Positions 1 to 8,072 of a stretch of DNA of 21,676 bases are shown here, piece by piece; the first letter of the stretch is position 1, and each line of letters begins with the position of its first letter. This stretch comes from an uncultured Eubacteriales bacterium (GTDB taxonomy: Bacteria > Bacillota > Clostridia > Peptostreptococcales > Anaerovoracaceae). The position numbers and the translations under genes are program-made. The DNA lies in contig UQOC01000034.1 in assembly GCA_900542565.1 (NCBI GenBank), positions 1-21,676 on the forward strand, written 5' to 3'. The notes under the pieces were generated by a model. It was not told the DNA's origin, made no database searches, and was given only the letters and a program-made list of their open reading frames with translations.

Positions 1-258
1 GTTGCGTGGATTGTGTTGAACTCGCCGCGCCTCGCATGAGGCGCGTGAGTAGAAAAAAACGAATTGTTGTTGCGTGGATTGTGTTGAACTCGCCGCGCCT
101 CGCATGAGGCGCGTGAGTAGAAAAAAACGAATTGTTGTTGCGTGGATTGTGTTGAACTCGCCGCGCCTCGCATGAGGCGCGTGAGTAGAAATTTTATTGA
201 CGAGAGCCATTTCTATAAAAACTTGTATCGCACCTCGCGGAGGCGAGTGAGCAGAAAC
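1..258. CRISPR. CRISPR-like array, one end, with duplicated repeat-spacer units
   Basis: A 68-bp unit starts at 1, 69 and 137. Each contains a palindromic core, GCGCCTC-GCAT-GAGGCGC, followed by GTGAGTAGAAA; the cores end near 55, 123 and 191. A fourth, diverged copy (CACCTCGCGGAGGCGAGTGAG, then CAGAAA) ends at 257, 66 bp after the third. Hairpin repeats of about 31-33 bp with 35-37 bp between them fit a type I-C-like CRISPR array; the degenerate last copy suggests the leader-distal end, the rest lying left of the window. Odd: the intervals at 56-90 and 124-158 are identical, and the partial one at 1-22 matches them, so a repeat-spacer unit has been duplicated; only the interval before the last repeat differs. 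No cas gene is in the window. A plain 68-bp tandem repeat is the alternative. Confidence 0.55.
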
Positions 259-694
259 TGTCCCACTCTGGAAAGAACGGCAGTATGGGTCTAGCCGTAC
301 CTGGCATGAACTATATAAGCAAAAAATCATGGTAGGAAAGTAATGTTTATTGTTGCAAATTTTTGAAGCAAAAGATGAGAATTAATTTTTAATTTGTTTT
401 TTATCTAAAATATATATTATAAAATACTATATATTGCAAAATATAATGCTTAACTAAAAAATGACATATGTGACGCACGACATTTTAGATAGGATACGAT
501 CATCATTGATCATGTATCCCTTTATTAAAAATGCTGGTTTCTATCTGATCTTTCAGCGACAGATTATCCTCGTACACGGCTGTATCATGCAAAAGCAATT
601 GTTTGTCCTATTAGGATGATGCTTGCAGCTGGTGTCCATTATAGGCGATTTCCTGCATTAGACATTGAAATCATCCTCCCCCACCCCTGTCCAC
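259..694. other. non-coding stretch, no convincing gene
   Basis: No ORF with a credible ribosome binding site is seen on either strand. The first half (about 340-480) is very AT-rich. An imperfect inverted repeat at 492-519 (GGATAC...GTATCC arms around GATCA/TGATC), followed by a short T/A run, could be a weak terminator. On the minus strand from 658 to 503 one frame reads like protein after two adjacent stop codons (taa tag). This might be a decayed gene remnant but is too short to assign. Confidence 0.5.
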
Positions 695-723
695 TTGTCT
701 CCTCAGGGCGGGCATGATATAAT
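695..723 (+). promoter_or_regulatory. sigma-70-type promoter of the MoxR-VWA operon
   Basis: TTGTCT at 695-700 and a perfect TATAAT at 718-723 are separated by 17 bp, the optimal spacing. Transcription would start near 730, about 50 bases ahead of the ATPase start codon. Confidence 0.6.
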
Positions 724-751
724 AACAAACGGCAGATCTGTCTCATGCCCG
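709..751. promoter_or_regulatory. inverted repeat over the -10 region, candidate operator
   Basis: CGGGCATGA at 709-717 is matched exactly by its reverse complement TCATGCCCG at 743-751. The TATAAT box starts directly after the left arm, and the right arm lies just past the expected transcription start. This placement fits a repressor operator; an RNA hairpin is less likely because the left arm is upstream of the transcription start. The regulator is unknown. Confidence 0.4.
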
Positions 752-779
752 ATCTTATATCACATGCGAGGTGACAATA

Positions 780-1724
780 TTGCTGGATTTTCTACGAGAA
801 GAAAACATCGATCCTAAGATTATAGATGAAATCATGGCTTTCCGGGAAAGATACGGGCCGCAGAGCGAATGCCTGGGCCAATGTTCCAAAGACAGCTTGC
901 AGGCTGCCTACCGGGACAATTCAAAAGATATATATTATGGCAAAGAAGTGTGGGAACAGGCAGCCAGAGCGCTGCTGTGCGGCAAAAGTCTCCTTCTCGT
1001 GGGCGACAAGGCGACAGGAAAGAACATGCTGGCCGAAAACCTTGCCCATGCGTTTGGCCGTCCTCTGTGGAATGTATCATTCCACATAAACATGGACGCT
1101 TCATACATGATAGGAACAGATACTTTCAGGGACGGTCAGGTCACATTCCGGCCAGGGCCGGTATATGAAAGCGCTTTAAAGGGAGGTTTCTGCGTTCTTG
1201 ATGAGATCAACATGGCGCGGAATGAGGCGCTGGCAGTGCTTCATTCTGCCCTGGATTTCAGGCGGGTCATCAATGTTCCGGGCTATGACAGCATATGTGT
1301 CCATCCGGCGGCAAGGTTCATAGCCACCATGAATTACGGCTATGCAGGCACCAGGGAGCTTAACGAGGCACTGACATCAAGATTCATGGTGATCCATATG
1401 CCGCAGATTTCAGCAGAAAATCTGGAAAAACTCATCAGGCGTGGATTTCCGACGATGAAAAAGACATATGTCAGCCAATTTGCCGGGCTGTTCAACGATA
1501 TAGAGAAAAAATGCGAAAGCGGTGAGCTGAGCAGCCGGGTATTGGACCTGAGAGGAATGCTGGATGCCATAAGCCTGATGGAAAGCGGTCTTACGCCGGT
1601 GGCTGCCTTGGACATGGGGATGACCAATAAAACCTTTGATCCTTACGAACAGACGCTGGTCAGGGATGTGATCGCAGCCAGGATACCAGCCGGGACATCA
1701 GCCGGAGAAATATTTGCGGGATAA
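780..1724 (+). CDS. MoxR/CbbQ-type AAA_5 ATPase
   Basis: An AAA+ ATPase of the MoxR/CbbQ/GvpN-like group. Such proteins usually pair with a VWA-domain partner and remodel or load metal into target proteins; the target here is unknown. Numbered from 780: Walker A GDKATGKN at 75-82, with Asn where Ser/Thr is usual after the Lys; Walker B VLDE with D141-E142; a sensor-1-like ATMN segment and a TSRF arginine-finger-like motif follow. The core fills most of the 314 residues, after a short N-terminal helical segment. I prefer the TTG start at 780 because GAGGTGA at 768-774 is correctly spaced; an in-frame GTG at 771 is possible but would lie inside that site. The stop is followed five bases later by the ATG of the VWA gene, so the two are surely co-transcribed. 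Confidence 0.85.
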   Translation: MLDFLREENIDPKIIDEIMAFRERYGPQSECLGQCSKDSLQAAYRDNSKDIYYGKEVWEQAARALLCGKSLLLVGDKATGKNMLAENLAHAFGRPLWNVSFHINMDASYMIGTDTFRDGQVTFRPGPVYESALKGGFCVLDEINMARNEALAVLHSALDFRRVINVPGYDSICVHPAARFIATMNYGYAGTRELNEALTSRFMVIHMPQISAENLEKLIRRGFPTMKKTYVSQFAGLFNDIEKKCESGELSSRVLDLRGMLDAISLMESGLTPVAALDMGMTNKTFDPYEQTLVRDVIAARIPAGTSAGEIFAG

Positions 1725-1728
1725 GAAG

Positions 1729-3486
1729 ATGACGGACAGAGACAGACAGGCGGCAAGCCACAAACGCGGGCTGAACATGATATGGACTGCGGCGGAAAAA
1801 TATGACTTTCAGCCAGAATTTACTGCATTCAGATCTGACGGTTCACCGGACCTGTATATGAACTCTATGATCGGATATGTACGGAAATGGTATGACCATG
1901 AGATCCTGGAACGGTTATTTTCTGATGCCAAAAAAGGCATGTTTACAGATACATACGAGGGTATCATCTGGTTTGCTCTGGAAAATTGCGCTTACCTGAA
2001 AGAAGTATGCGTCCGTCCGGCTCTGGCAGAGCTGAGGCGGCAGCACGCCCGGGACTTTTTCCTGGAGGAAGGAGGCAGATCCAGGCAGCAGTGGATGGTC
2101 GCCAACAGCATCATCTACGATTTGGAATCTGCCAAATGGCGTCAGGTGCTGGGTAAACCGCCGGGACTTGTGAACCCGTGGGAGAAAAAACTCTTTCAGG
2201 AACTGATGTATCCCGAAACGATCACATCTCAGGAAATTTATGAAAGGACGACAGATATTTTCCGCAGATATTTCGGCTTTCGTGGCCATCATCGTCTGAC
2301 AGGCATATTTGACGAGATCAGGGAAAAAATACTTGGACCTTTTCTCAGGCGGGGACCTGTACGCATGGTCAGGACGGATGAGCTGATAATTGCGCATAAA
2401 ACAGCAGATGGCACAAAACTGCATCTCAGCGGCGGCAGACGGAGCCCTGCCGGGACGCCGGAAGGCAGGGGCGATCAGCAATATATCCGAAACTGTTTTG
2501 GACTTCCCATGTTTTCTGAGGAAGAATCGCTGCACATCGACAGGGCTTTGTGCAGCGGCCCTCATCGTGGATGCCATATATATCTGACGGACGGGATCAG
2601 CGCAGATCGATCAGGGAAAACTCCAAAAGATGCCACGGTGCGGAAATTTCTTTCTGATGCGGCTATCCAGAGACAAAAGAACGAAAGTTACCTTATGGAT
2701 CACAGGAATATTTGCAGGAACGGCATAAACCGCCTTGCACAGCAGATACGCAATGCCATGCTGGTATATCTTCAGCCGCTCAGCATACCCAGCCGTTCAG
2801 GCAGGCTTTTTCCGCAGGAGATCTGGAAAGCCATACGGTTAGATGATAACCGGATCTTTACTCAAATGACCGAAGAACAGCAGCCGGATTTTTCTGTAGA
2901 TCTCATGCTGGATGCTTCGGCTTCCAGACTGGACAGCCAGCAGATCATAGCCATGCAGGGGTATATGATCGCAGAAAGCCTGAGAAAATGCGGGATTCCT
3001 GCCCAGGTATATTCTTTTTTGAGCATAAGGGGCTATACGGTCATGCACCGGTTTTTCGGATATGATGACAAGGAAAAAGAAAAGAAGCTCCTGGATTACT
3101 GTGCCGCAGGATGGAATCGGGACGGCCTTGCTTTCAGAGGCGCAGGATATCTTATGAACAGCTCTCCGGCCAAAAACAAGATCCTCATCGTGCTTACCGA
3201 CGCCAGTCCAAATGACGACCGTAAAGTACCGGCAGACCTTTCTGAAGGCAGGGTGATAAACCGTGAATATTCGGGTGTGACAGGAATAGAAGACACAGCC
3301 GGAGAGGTTAGGGCTCTCCGAAAGGCGGGGGTCAAGGTCATCGCCATAATCAACGGGAGATCGCCTGACACCAGGGCAGCGATGAAAATATACCAGAAAG
3401 ATTTTGTGATGATAAAAAGTCCCGATGAGCTGGCACGGGCCGCAGGAGATTTGATACAGAAGCAGATAATGCAGTTTTATACATAA
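1729..3486 (+). CDS. VWA-domain protein, partner of the MoxR-type ATPase
   Basis: A cytoplasmic protein of about 585 residues with a C-terminal von Willebrand factor A domain, similar in layout to the CobT, NorD and ViaA partners of MoxR-type ATPases. The metal-ion-dependent adhesion site is complete in outline: DASAS starting at D395 and a TDAS segment at T490-D491. The N-terminal 370 or so residues are helical and charged, and I do not recognise a named domain there. In the family, the VWA domain binds Mg2+ and links the AAA ring to its substrate. No signal peptide or membrane segment is visible. ATG 1729 is chosen; an in-frame TTG at 1714, overlapping the ATPase gene and with GGAGA in front, is also possible. 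No terminator is evident after the stop; the next promoter begins 27 bases on. Confidence 0.8.
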   Translation: MTDRDRQAASHKRGLNMIWTAAEKYDFQPEFTAFRSDGSPDLYMNSMIGYVRKWYDHEILERLFSDAKKGMFTDTYEGIIWFALENCAYLKEVCVRPALAELRRQHARDFFLEEGGRSRQQWMVANSIIYDLESAKWRQVLGKPPGLVNPWEKKLFQELMYPETITSQEIYERTTDIFRRYFGFRGHHRLTGIFDEIREKILGPFLRRGPVRMVRTDELIIAHKTADGTKLHLSGGRRSPAGTPEGRGDQQYIRNCFGLPMFSEEESLHIDRALCSGPHRGCHIYLTDGISADRSGKTPKDATVRKFLSDAAIQRQKNESYLMDHRNICRNGINRLAQQIRNAMLVYLQPLSIPSRSGRLFPQEIWKAIRLDDNRIFTQMTEEQQPDFSVDLMLDASASRLDSQQIIAMQGYMIAESLRKCGIPAQVYSFLSIRGYTVMHRFFGYDDKEKEKKLLDYCAAGWNRDGLAFRGAGYLMNSSPAKNKILIVLTDASPNDDRKVPADLSEGRVINREYSGVTGIEDTAGEVRALRKAGVKVIAIINGRSPDTRAAMKIYQKDFVMIKSPDELARAAGDLIQKQIMQFYT

Positions 3487-3513
3487 ATTTTATCCCTTTA
3501 AAGTAAAAAATAC

Positions 3514-3542
3514 TTGACAACCCCAGGGTTAACTGTTAAACT
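3514..3542 (+). promoter_or_regulatory. promoter of the T-box/trpB2 unit
   Basis: A consensus TTGACA at 3514-3519 is followed after 17 bp by TAAACT at 3537-3542. It lies directly upstream of the T-box leader, so it should drive the leader RNA. Confidence 0.6.
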
Positions 3543-3567
3543 GGCACCATAAACCAAATAACTAAAC

Positions 3568-3860
3568 CTTTGACGGAGAAGTAAAACTGATTGCAGCCCT
3601 CACAGCGAATCCGGGACGGTGGAAGCCGGACAGTCAGCGGATCAGAATAATGGGCTCCGGAGGGCAAGGGGAAAGGTCCGATCAGCCGGCAGCAATTTTG
3701 CAGCCGGGCATGAAAAGGCCGAGTATCTGAGACGCGATTCCTGCGTTAGTGGAAAGGAGTGTGATGGCACTCTGCTGAGAGGGTCCTGTCAAAGCAGGAT
3801 CAAACAAGGTGGTACCGCAGGCTGATGACCTGTCCTTGATTTCAAGGACAGGTTTTTTTG
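3568..3860 (+). promoter_or_regulatory. T-box riboswitch, probably tRNA-Trp responsive
   Basis: A complete-looking T-box leader. Stem I begins near the GACGGAGAAGTA segment (about 3573-3584). GGTGGAAGCC at 3619-3628 matches the conserved distal part of stem I. The T-box sequence proper, AAGGTGGTACCGC, is at 3806-3818 and would pair with the tRNA acceptor end in the antiterminator. The terminator follows. The likely specifier codon is TGG (Trp) at 3651-3653 in the 3' strand of stem I, followed by a purine as usual. Uncharged tRNA-Trp would stabilise the antiterminator and allow read-through into trpB2. The specifier is an inference from position and the downstream gene; the T-box itself is clear. 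Confidence 0.88.
3829..3859 (+). terminator. intrinsic terminator of the T-box leader
   Basis: CCTGTCCTT and AAGGACAGG form a 9-bp stem with a GATTTC loop, followed by seven T residues (3853-3859). Formation is mutually exclusive with the antiterminator built on the T-box sequence just upstream. Confidence 0.9.
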
Positions 3861-3912
3861 TTCAGTGCGCCGGCCGGCGCGCATTTCCGGCGTTATTATC
3901 GGGCAGAGACAC

Positions 3913-3936
3913 TTCAATTAACTAATATTAATTGAA
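3913..3936 (+). promoter_or_regulatory. perfect inverted repeat just upstream of the trpB2 ribosome binding site
   Basis: TTCAATTAA (3913-3921) and TTAATTGAA (3928-3936) are exact inverted copies around a six-base loop. The right arm ends directly against the AAGGAG ribosome binding site. It could be an operator or a small RNA hairpin affecting translation. A separate GC-rich 14-bp palindrome, GCGCCGGCCGGCGC, sits at 3867-3880 between the terminator and this element. Confidence 0.35.
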
Positions 3937-3950
3937 AAGGAGAACAAAAA

Positions 3951-5339
3951 ATGAAAGACAAGAAGAGCATCCCTTACAAAATTTACCTTGAAGAAAACGA
4001 AATGCCTACACAGTATTACAATGTACGCGCGGACATGAAAAAGAAACCGGCGCCGCTGCTCGATCCGGGTACGCTTAAACCAATGACCGCAGATGAACTG
4101 GATCATGTTTTCTGCGAAGAACTGGTAAAACAGGAACTTGATGATACGACCGCCTACTTCGATATCCCGCAGGAAATACAGGATTTCTACAAGATGTACC
4201 GCCCGTCTCCGCTGGTAAGGGCCTATTGCCTTGAGGAAAAACTGGATACTCCTGCCAAGATCTATTATAAGTTTGAGGGTAATAACACCAGCGGGAGCCA
4301 CAAGCTCAACTCGGCCATCACTCAGGCTTACTATGCAAAACAGCAGGGACTTAAAGGAGTGACAACCGAGACAGGAGCAGGGCAATGGGGAACGGCACTT
4401 TCCATGGCTTGTGCTTATCTGGGCCTTGACTGCAAAGTCTATATGGTAAAGGTATCTTATGAACAAAAGCCTTTCCGCAGAGAAGTGATGAGGACATACG
4501 GCGCAGAAGTTACTCCGTCGCCATCCGATACCACGCAGATCGGCAGAAGGATCCTTGCAGAACACCCTGGAACGACAGGAAGCCTTGGCTGCGCCATTTC
4601 TGAAGCAGTGGAGGCTGCAACTACCAGAGAAGGCTACAGATATGTGCTTGGAAGCGTGCTTTCTCAGGTGCTGCTCCACCAGAGCATTATTGGACTGGAA
4701 GCTCAAAAGGCAATGCAAAAGTACGATATAAAGCCAGATCTTATCATCGGCTGTGCCGGCGGCGGTTCCAACCTGGGCGGGCTGATCTCGCCTTTTATGG
4801 GAGAAAAGCTCAGAGGAGAGGCCGACTATCAGTTCATCGCCGTTGAACCGGCTTCTTGTCCTAGCCTCACAAGAGGAAAATATGTATATGATTTCTGCGA
4901 TACCGGCAAAGTCTGCCCGCTGGCAAAGATGTACACCTTGGGAAGCGGGTTCATACCATCGGCGAATCATGCCGGAGGCCTGCGATATCACGGCATGAGC
5001 AGCATAGTTTCCGAACTCTATGACCAGGGACTGATCCAGGCGCGCAGCGTGGAACAGACGGAGGTATTTAAAGCCGCTGAATACTTCGCGAGATGCGAAG
5101 GCATCCTACCTGCTCCGGAAAGCAGCCATGCCATAAAGGTTGCCATCGACGAGGCGGTCAGGTGCAGGGAAACAGGCGAGGAAAAGACCATACTCTTCGG
5201 ACTGACAGGAACGGGTTATTTTGACCTCAAAGCATATGAAAGCTATAACAACGGCACCATGACCGACTACATTCCTACTGATGAGGATCTTCAAAAAGGT
5301 TTCGAGGGGATACCAAAATTCCCAGGAAATGAGATCTAA
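3951..5339 (+). CDS. trpB: Tryptophan synthase beta chain type 2 (TrpB2)
   Basis: A PLP enzyme that joins indole and L-serine to give L-tryptophan, of the TrpB2 class, which often works without a TrpA partner. At 462 residues it has the N-terminal extension typical of this class. Visible landmarks: the NNTSGSHKLN segment with the Schiff-base lysine K118; the ETGAGQWG stretch that holds the catalytic Glu region; the phosphate-binding loop GCAGGGSN at 267-274; and a C-terminal GLTGTGYFD segment. The start is fixed by AAGGAG about 10 bases upstream. It is a single-gene unit under the Trp-type T-box, with no trpA or other trp genes in the window, which suggests salvage of indole or a stand-alone role. 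Assignment to TrpB2 rather than TrpB1 rests on length and overall sequence character. Confidence 0.93.
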   Translation: MKDKKSIPYKIYLEENEMPTQYYNVRADMKKKPAPLLDPGTLKPMTADELDHVFCEELVKQELDDTTAYFDIPQEIQDFYKMYRPSPLVRAYCLEEKLDTPAKIYYKFEGNNTSGSHKLNSAITQAYYAKQQGLKGVTTETGAGQWGTALSMACAYLGLDCKVYMVKVSYEQKPFRREVMRTYGAEVTPSPSDTTQIGRRILAEHPGTTGSLGCAISEAVEAATTREGYRYVLGSVLSQVLLHQSIIGLEAQKAMQKYDIKPDLIIGCAGGGSNLGGLISPFMGEKLRGEADYQFIAVEPASCPSLTRGKYVYDFCDTGKVCPLAKMYTLGSGFIPSANHAGGLRYHGMSSIVSELYDQGLIQARSVEQTEVFKAAEYFARCEGILPAPESSHAIKVAIDEAVRCRETGEEKTILFGLTGTGYFDLKAYESYNNGTMTDYIPTDEDLQKGFEGIPKFPGNEI

Positions 5340-5362
5340 AGAGAAATATGACCACGATAAAA

Positions 5363-5390
5363 GGGCGGAGGATCATCCTCCGCCCCTTTG
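5363..5390. terminator. bidirectional terminator between trpB2 and the NCS2 permease
   Basis: GGGCGGAGGAT (5363-5373) and ATCCTCCGCCC (5375-5385) make a strong GC-rich hairpin. T residues follow on the plus strand (CTTTG) and the AAAA before the left arm gives a T-run on the minus strand. The two genes converge here. Confidence 0.8.
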
Positions 5391-5401
5391 TATTCAAAAT
5401 A

Positions 5402-6757
5402 TCAGAGCAGCGCCAGCAGGATGAAGTTAAGCACGAACAGAGCAGTGCAGACCCAGAGGATAGGGTGAACTTCTCTGGCTTTTCCGGTAAATATCTTTAT
5501 GATGCAGTAGAATATAAAGCCTGCGGCGATACCATATGAAATGCTGTAGCAGAGGGCCATGAAGATTCCCGCAAAGAATGCCGGAACTGCTTCGTTAAAG
5601 TCATTCCAGTCTATATCTTTAAATGAGGAAGTCATCATTACACCTACGGCTACCAGTGCGGGAGCCGTTGCTGCAAAAGGAACGGCGCTGACGAAAGTGG
5701 CCAGGAATGCCGAAACAGCAAAACATATGGCGACTACTACAGATGTAAGTCCTGTGCGGCCGCCTGCTCCGATACCGGAAGCGCTTTCTACAAAAGTGGT
5801 CGTATTGGATGTACCAAACAGAGCCCCTATGGAAGTTGCGGTTGCATCAGCAAACAGCGCCTTGTCCAGTCTTGAATGGAAGCCGGGGCGGGTTTCAAGG
5901 TTCTTTTCATCCTCTTCACTGAAGATACCGCTTCTGCGGCCGGTACCGATAAATGTTCCGATAGTATCGAAAGTATCAGAAATACTGAATGAGAATATCG
6001 TTATGAGTACAAGCGGGAGCTTGGACATGTCGGTGAACAGGCTTGCAATGCCGCCTTCTTTGAATATCGCCAGGAAAGTTGTCGGCAGAGCCTGACATGC
6101 TTCGGTGAAGCTGGTAGTTTCCTGCGGTGAAGTAACACCGAAAGGAATACCGATCAGGGTTGTTGCTATTATAGCGATCAGGATCGCCCCCTTTACTTTC
6201 AGTGCCAGCAGGACGATGGTAAGGACCAGGCCGATAAGGAATACCCAAAACTGCGGCTGGTTTAAAGTGGCAAGGGCCGGAACTCCGCTGTCAAAGGTTA
6301 TGATGCCGACATTCAGGAGTCCTATATACGCTACGAATATCCCTATGCCTCCTCCGATGGCATGCTGCAGGCTGAGCGGGATGGATTTGATAATGTATTT
6401 GCGGATCTTGGTAGCAGTGATAAAGATATTGAAAAGACCGCAAATGAATACCATGGACAGAGCCTGCTGCCATGTAAATCCAAGTCCGAAGCATACCGTA
6501 TAAACAAAGAAAGCGTTCAGACCCATTCCCGGAGCCTGTGCGTACGGAACATTGGCCACAAGACCCATTACAAGTGTTCCGATGATAGAAGCGATGATGG
6601 TAGCCAGAAAAACTGCGCCCCATTCCATTCCGGACTGAGAAAGTATTCCCGGATTGACAACAATGATGTAAGACATGGCGAAGAATGTCGTAAGACCGGC
6701 CATGACTTCAGTTGAAGCTGTTGTGCCGTGTTCCTTTAGGTGAAAAAACTTGTCCAT
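5402..6757 (-). CDS. NCS2 family (AzgA/PbuG-like) purine permease
   Basis: An integral membrane proton symporter of the nucleobase-cation-symport-2 / AzgA group, probably taking up guanine, hypoxanthine or adenine. About 451 residues, hydrophobic throughout with around a dozen membrane segments. The family features are visible: an N-terminal EVMAGLTTFFAMSYIIVVNP stretch, a GLNAFF motif and a SISDTFDTIGTFIGTG signature in the middle. The start at 6757 gives the usual short cytoplasmic N-terminus (MDKFFHL) and has AGAGGT upstream; a longer reading from 6820 would add 21 residues untypical of the family and has no ribosome binding site. I saw no purine riboswitch upstream. Substrate preference cannot be read from the sequence. 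Confidence 0.92.
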   Translation of the reverse strand: MDKFFHLKEHGTTASTEVMAGLTTFFAMSYIIVVNPGILSQSGMEWGAVFLATIIASIIGTLVMGLVANVPYAQAPGMGLNAFFVYTVCFGLGFTWQQALSMVFICGLFNIFITATKIRKYIIKSIPLSLQHAIGGGIGIFVAYIGLLNVGIITFDSGVPALATLNQPQFWVFLIGLVLTIVLLALKVKGAILIAIIATTLIGIPFGVTSPQETTSFTEACQALPTTFLAIFKEGGIASLFTDMSKLPLVLITIFSFSISDTFDTIGTFIGTGRRSGIFSEEDEKNLETRPGFHSRLDKALFADATATSIGALFGTSNTTTFVESASGIGAGGRTGLTSVVVAICFAVSAFLATFVSAVPFAATAPALVAVGVMMTSSFKDIDWNDFNEAVPAFFAGIFMALCYSISYGIAAGFIFYCIIKIFTGKAREVHPILWVCTALFVLNFILLALL

Positions 6758-6920
6758 ATGATGATACCTCTTTAATAAGTTATTTTTTTCAAACCCGCAT
6801 ACCCTATCATAGCATACCATAATAAGACAAAATTGTCATTAACCTTTTGCAGCAGAAAAGCAAATTAACCGCCGCTGCAGCACGATCTCACCGAAAGCTT
6901 TGCTTTTGTCCCAGGGAAGA

Positions 6921-8072
6921 TCACCTGCCAGGGCTGTCAGCATCCTCGGCCGGTGCTATGACTATTATCTCGATACCTGCTCCTGATATGGCGGAACTTA
7001 CATTGATCTTGCCGCTGACGGTCTCCATGTAAACCTGGGACATGGGTTCGGTGCTTATGAGTCTTGCCCAGGATTCAGGAAGCGGGAAAGTATCCGCAAA
7101 TTCAAGCCTTGCCATGTGTGAAAGAACAGAATTGGAATCGGTCAGGGCATACCTTCCTACAGCATATTTTCCGTCAGCCAGAGGAATGGTAAAGTCGATA
7201 TTGAGTTCATCCTTAAAAGAACGGCTCACATCATCAGCTTCAAAAGCACCGACTTTCCTTGAACAAAGGCGGCGTATATCGTCGTTATGATTTATGACAG
7301 CCAGGATGTATGCGGGGTTTTCCATGGAATCGTCCTTTACCACGAAATAATATTTCCCCATGTAGAGCAACTGGCCTTTTATATTTCTGAGCAGGCGGTA
7401 GGCGTAGTATGAAGGCTTTGGTATAAGGCAGGAGGTCATGCATGACCGGGAGCCTTTCAATATCTTGAGAGAGTCTCCCTGATCCCGAAGGAAACACCGC
7501 GTATATTGGACATTGCATGTACCGCCGCCGGGCTTTGGGATTGCGGCCACGCCTGTACCGTCTGCTGCGGCCGCTCCGCCCATAAAATATCCGAGAAATA
7601 TTTCTATGGCTGATGCTATGGAATCATTTCCGGCAGAAAAACAGTTTTCGAGGCCATGATCGGACAGTATGCCGGTTTCAAATCCAATGAAATTCAGCCT
7701 GTTGGCCAGCAGAGGCAGAATGCTGTCATCCTCTTTTCTGCGGCTGAGAAGCAGGACTTTCCTGGCGCCCAGATCGTACAGCATGCTAAACAGCCTTTCT
7801 CCCATGATATGATAATCTTCTGGGGTGACAATGACTTCAAGGGAACAGTTGAGGCGGCGGACAGGTACTGTTTGGGGATCGACTTCCACTGAAAAGTGCA
7901 GGCGGCTTACAGTCAGAGCGCTGTTTTCCTGTCCGTTGATCGCCGAAAGACGCCTGCGTATGATATTTATGGCCTTATTCTCAGGGAGCAGAATAAAATC
8001 TGCCGGACGCGCCTGGCTCAAGATCTGCGATGTATATAGCTGCCGGTGTTCAAGGGGAGTATGGCGAACCAC
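6921..8072 (-). pseudogene. C-terminal GH39-like part of the AraC regulator, detached by a frameshift
   Basis: This frame continues the AraC protein encoded just upstream on the same strand. Its first residues, HTPLEHRQLY, are what an AraC C-terminal helix should read after KYFSKWF, whereas the AraC frame itself ends in an unrelated 14-residue tail. One extra base near 8063-8064 (a run of C on the minus strand) would fuse them into a protein of about 646 residues. The middle and end resemble the GH39/beta-xylosidase-like C-terminal domains fused to AraC proteins in Firmicutes: an IPKPSYYAYRLLRNIKGQL segment, then YFVVKDD, and a terminal beta-sandwich-like strand series. The catalytic barrel is mostly absent, so a sensory rather than enzymatic role is likely. 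No ribosome binding site for independent translation is obvious. Confidence 0.7.

Noticed and set aside
503..658. Minus-strand frame reading LLLHDTAVYEDNLSLKDQ after two stops
   Set aside because: Too short, interrupted by adjacent taa tag codons and without a recognisable family; kept only as a possible remnant in the description of the spacer.
3619..3825. 68-codon ORF inside the T-box leader
   Set aside because: It coincides with conserved structured RNA of the T-box and has no ribosome binding site.
6780..6920. Purine riboswitch upstream of the NCS2 permease
   Set aside because: The conserved purine aptamer core bases could not be found on the minus strand of this spacer.
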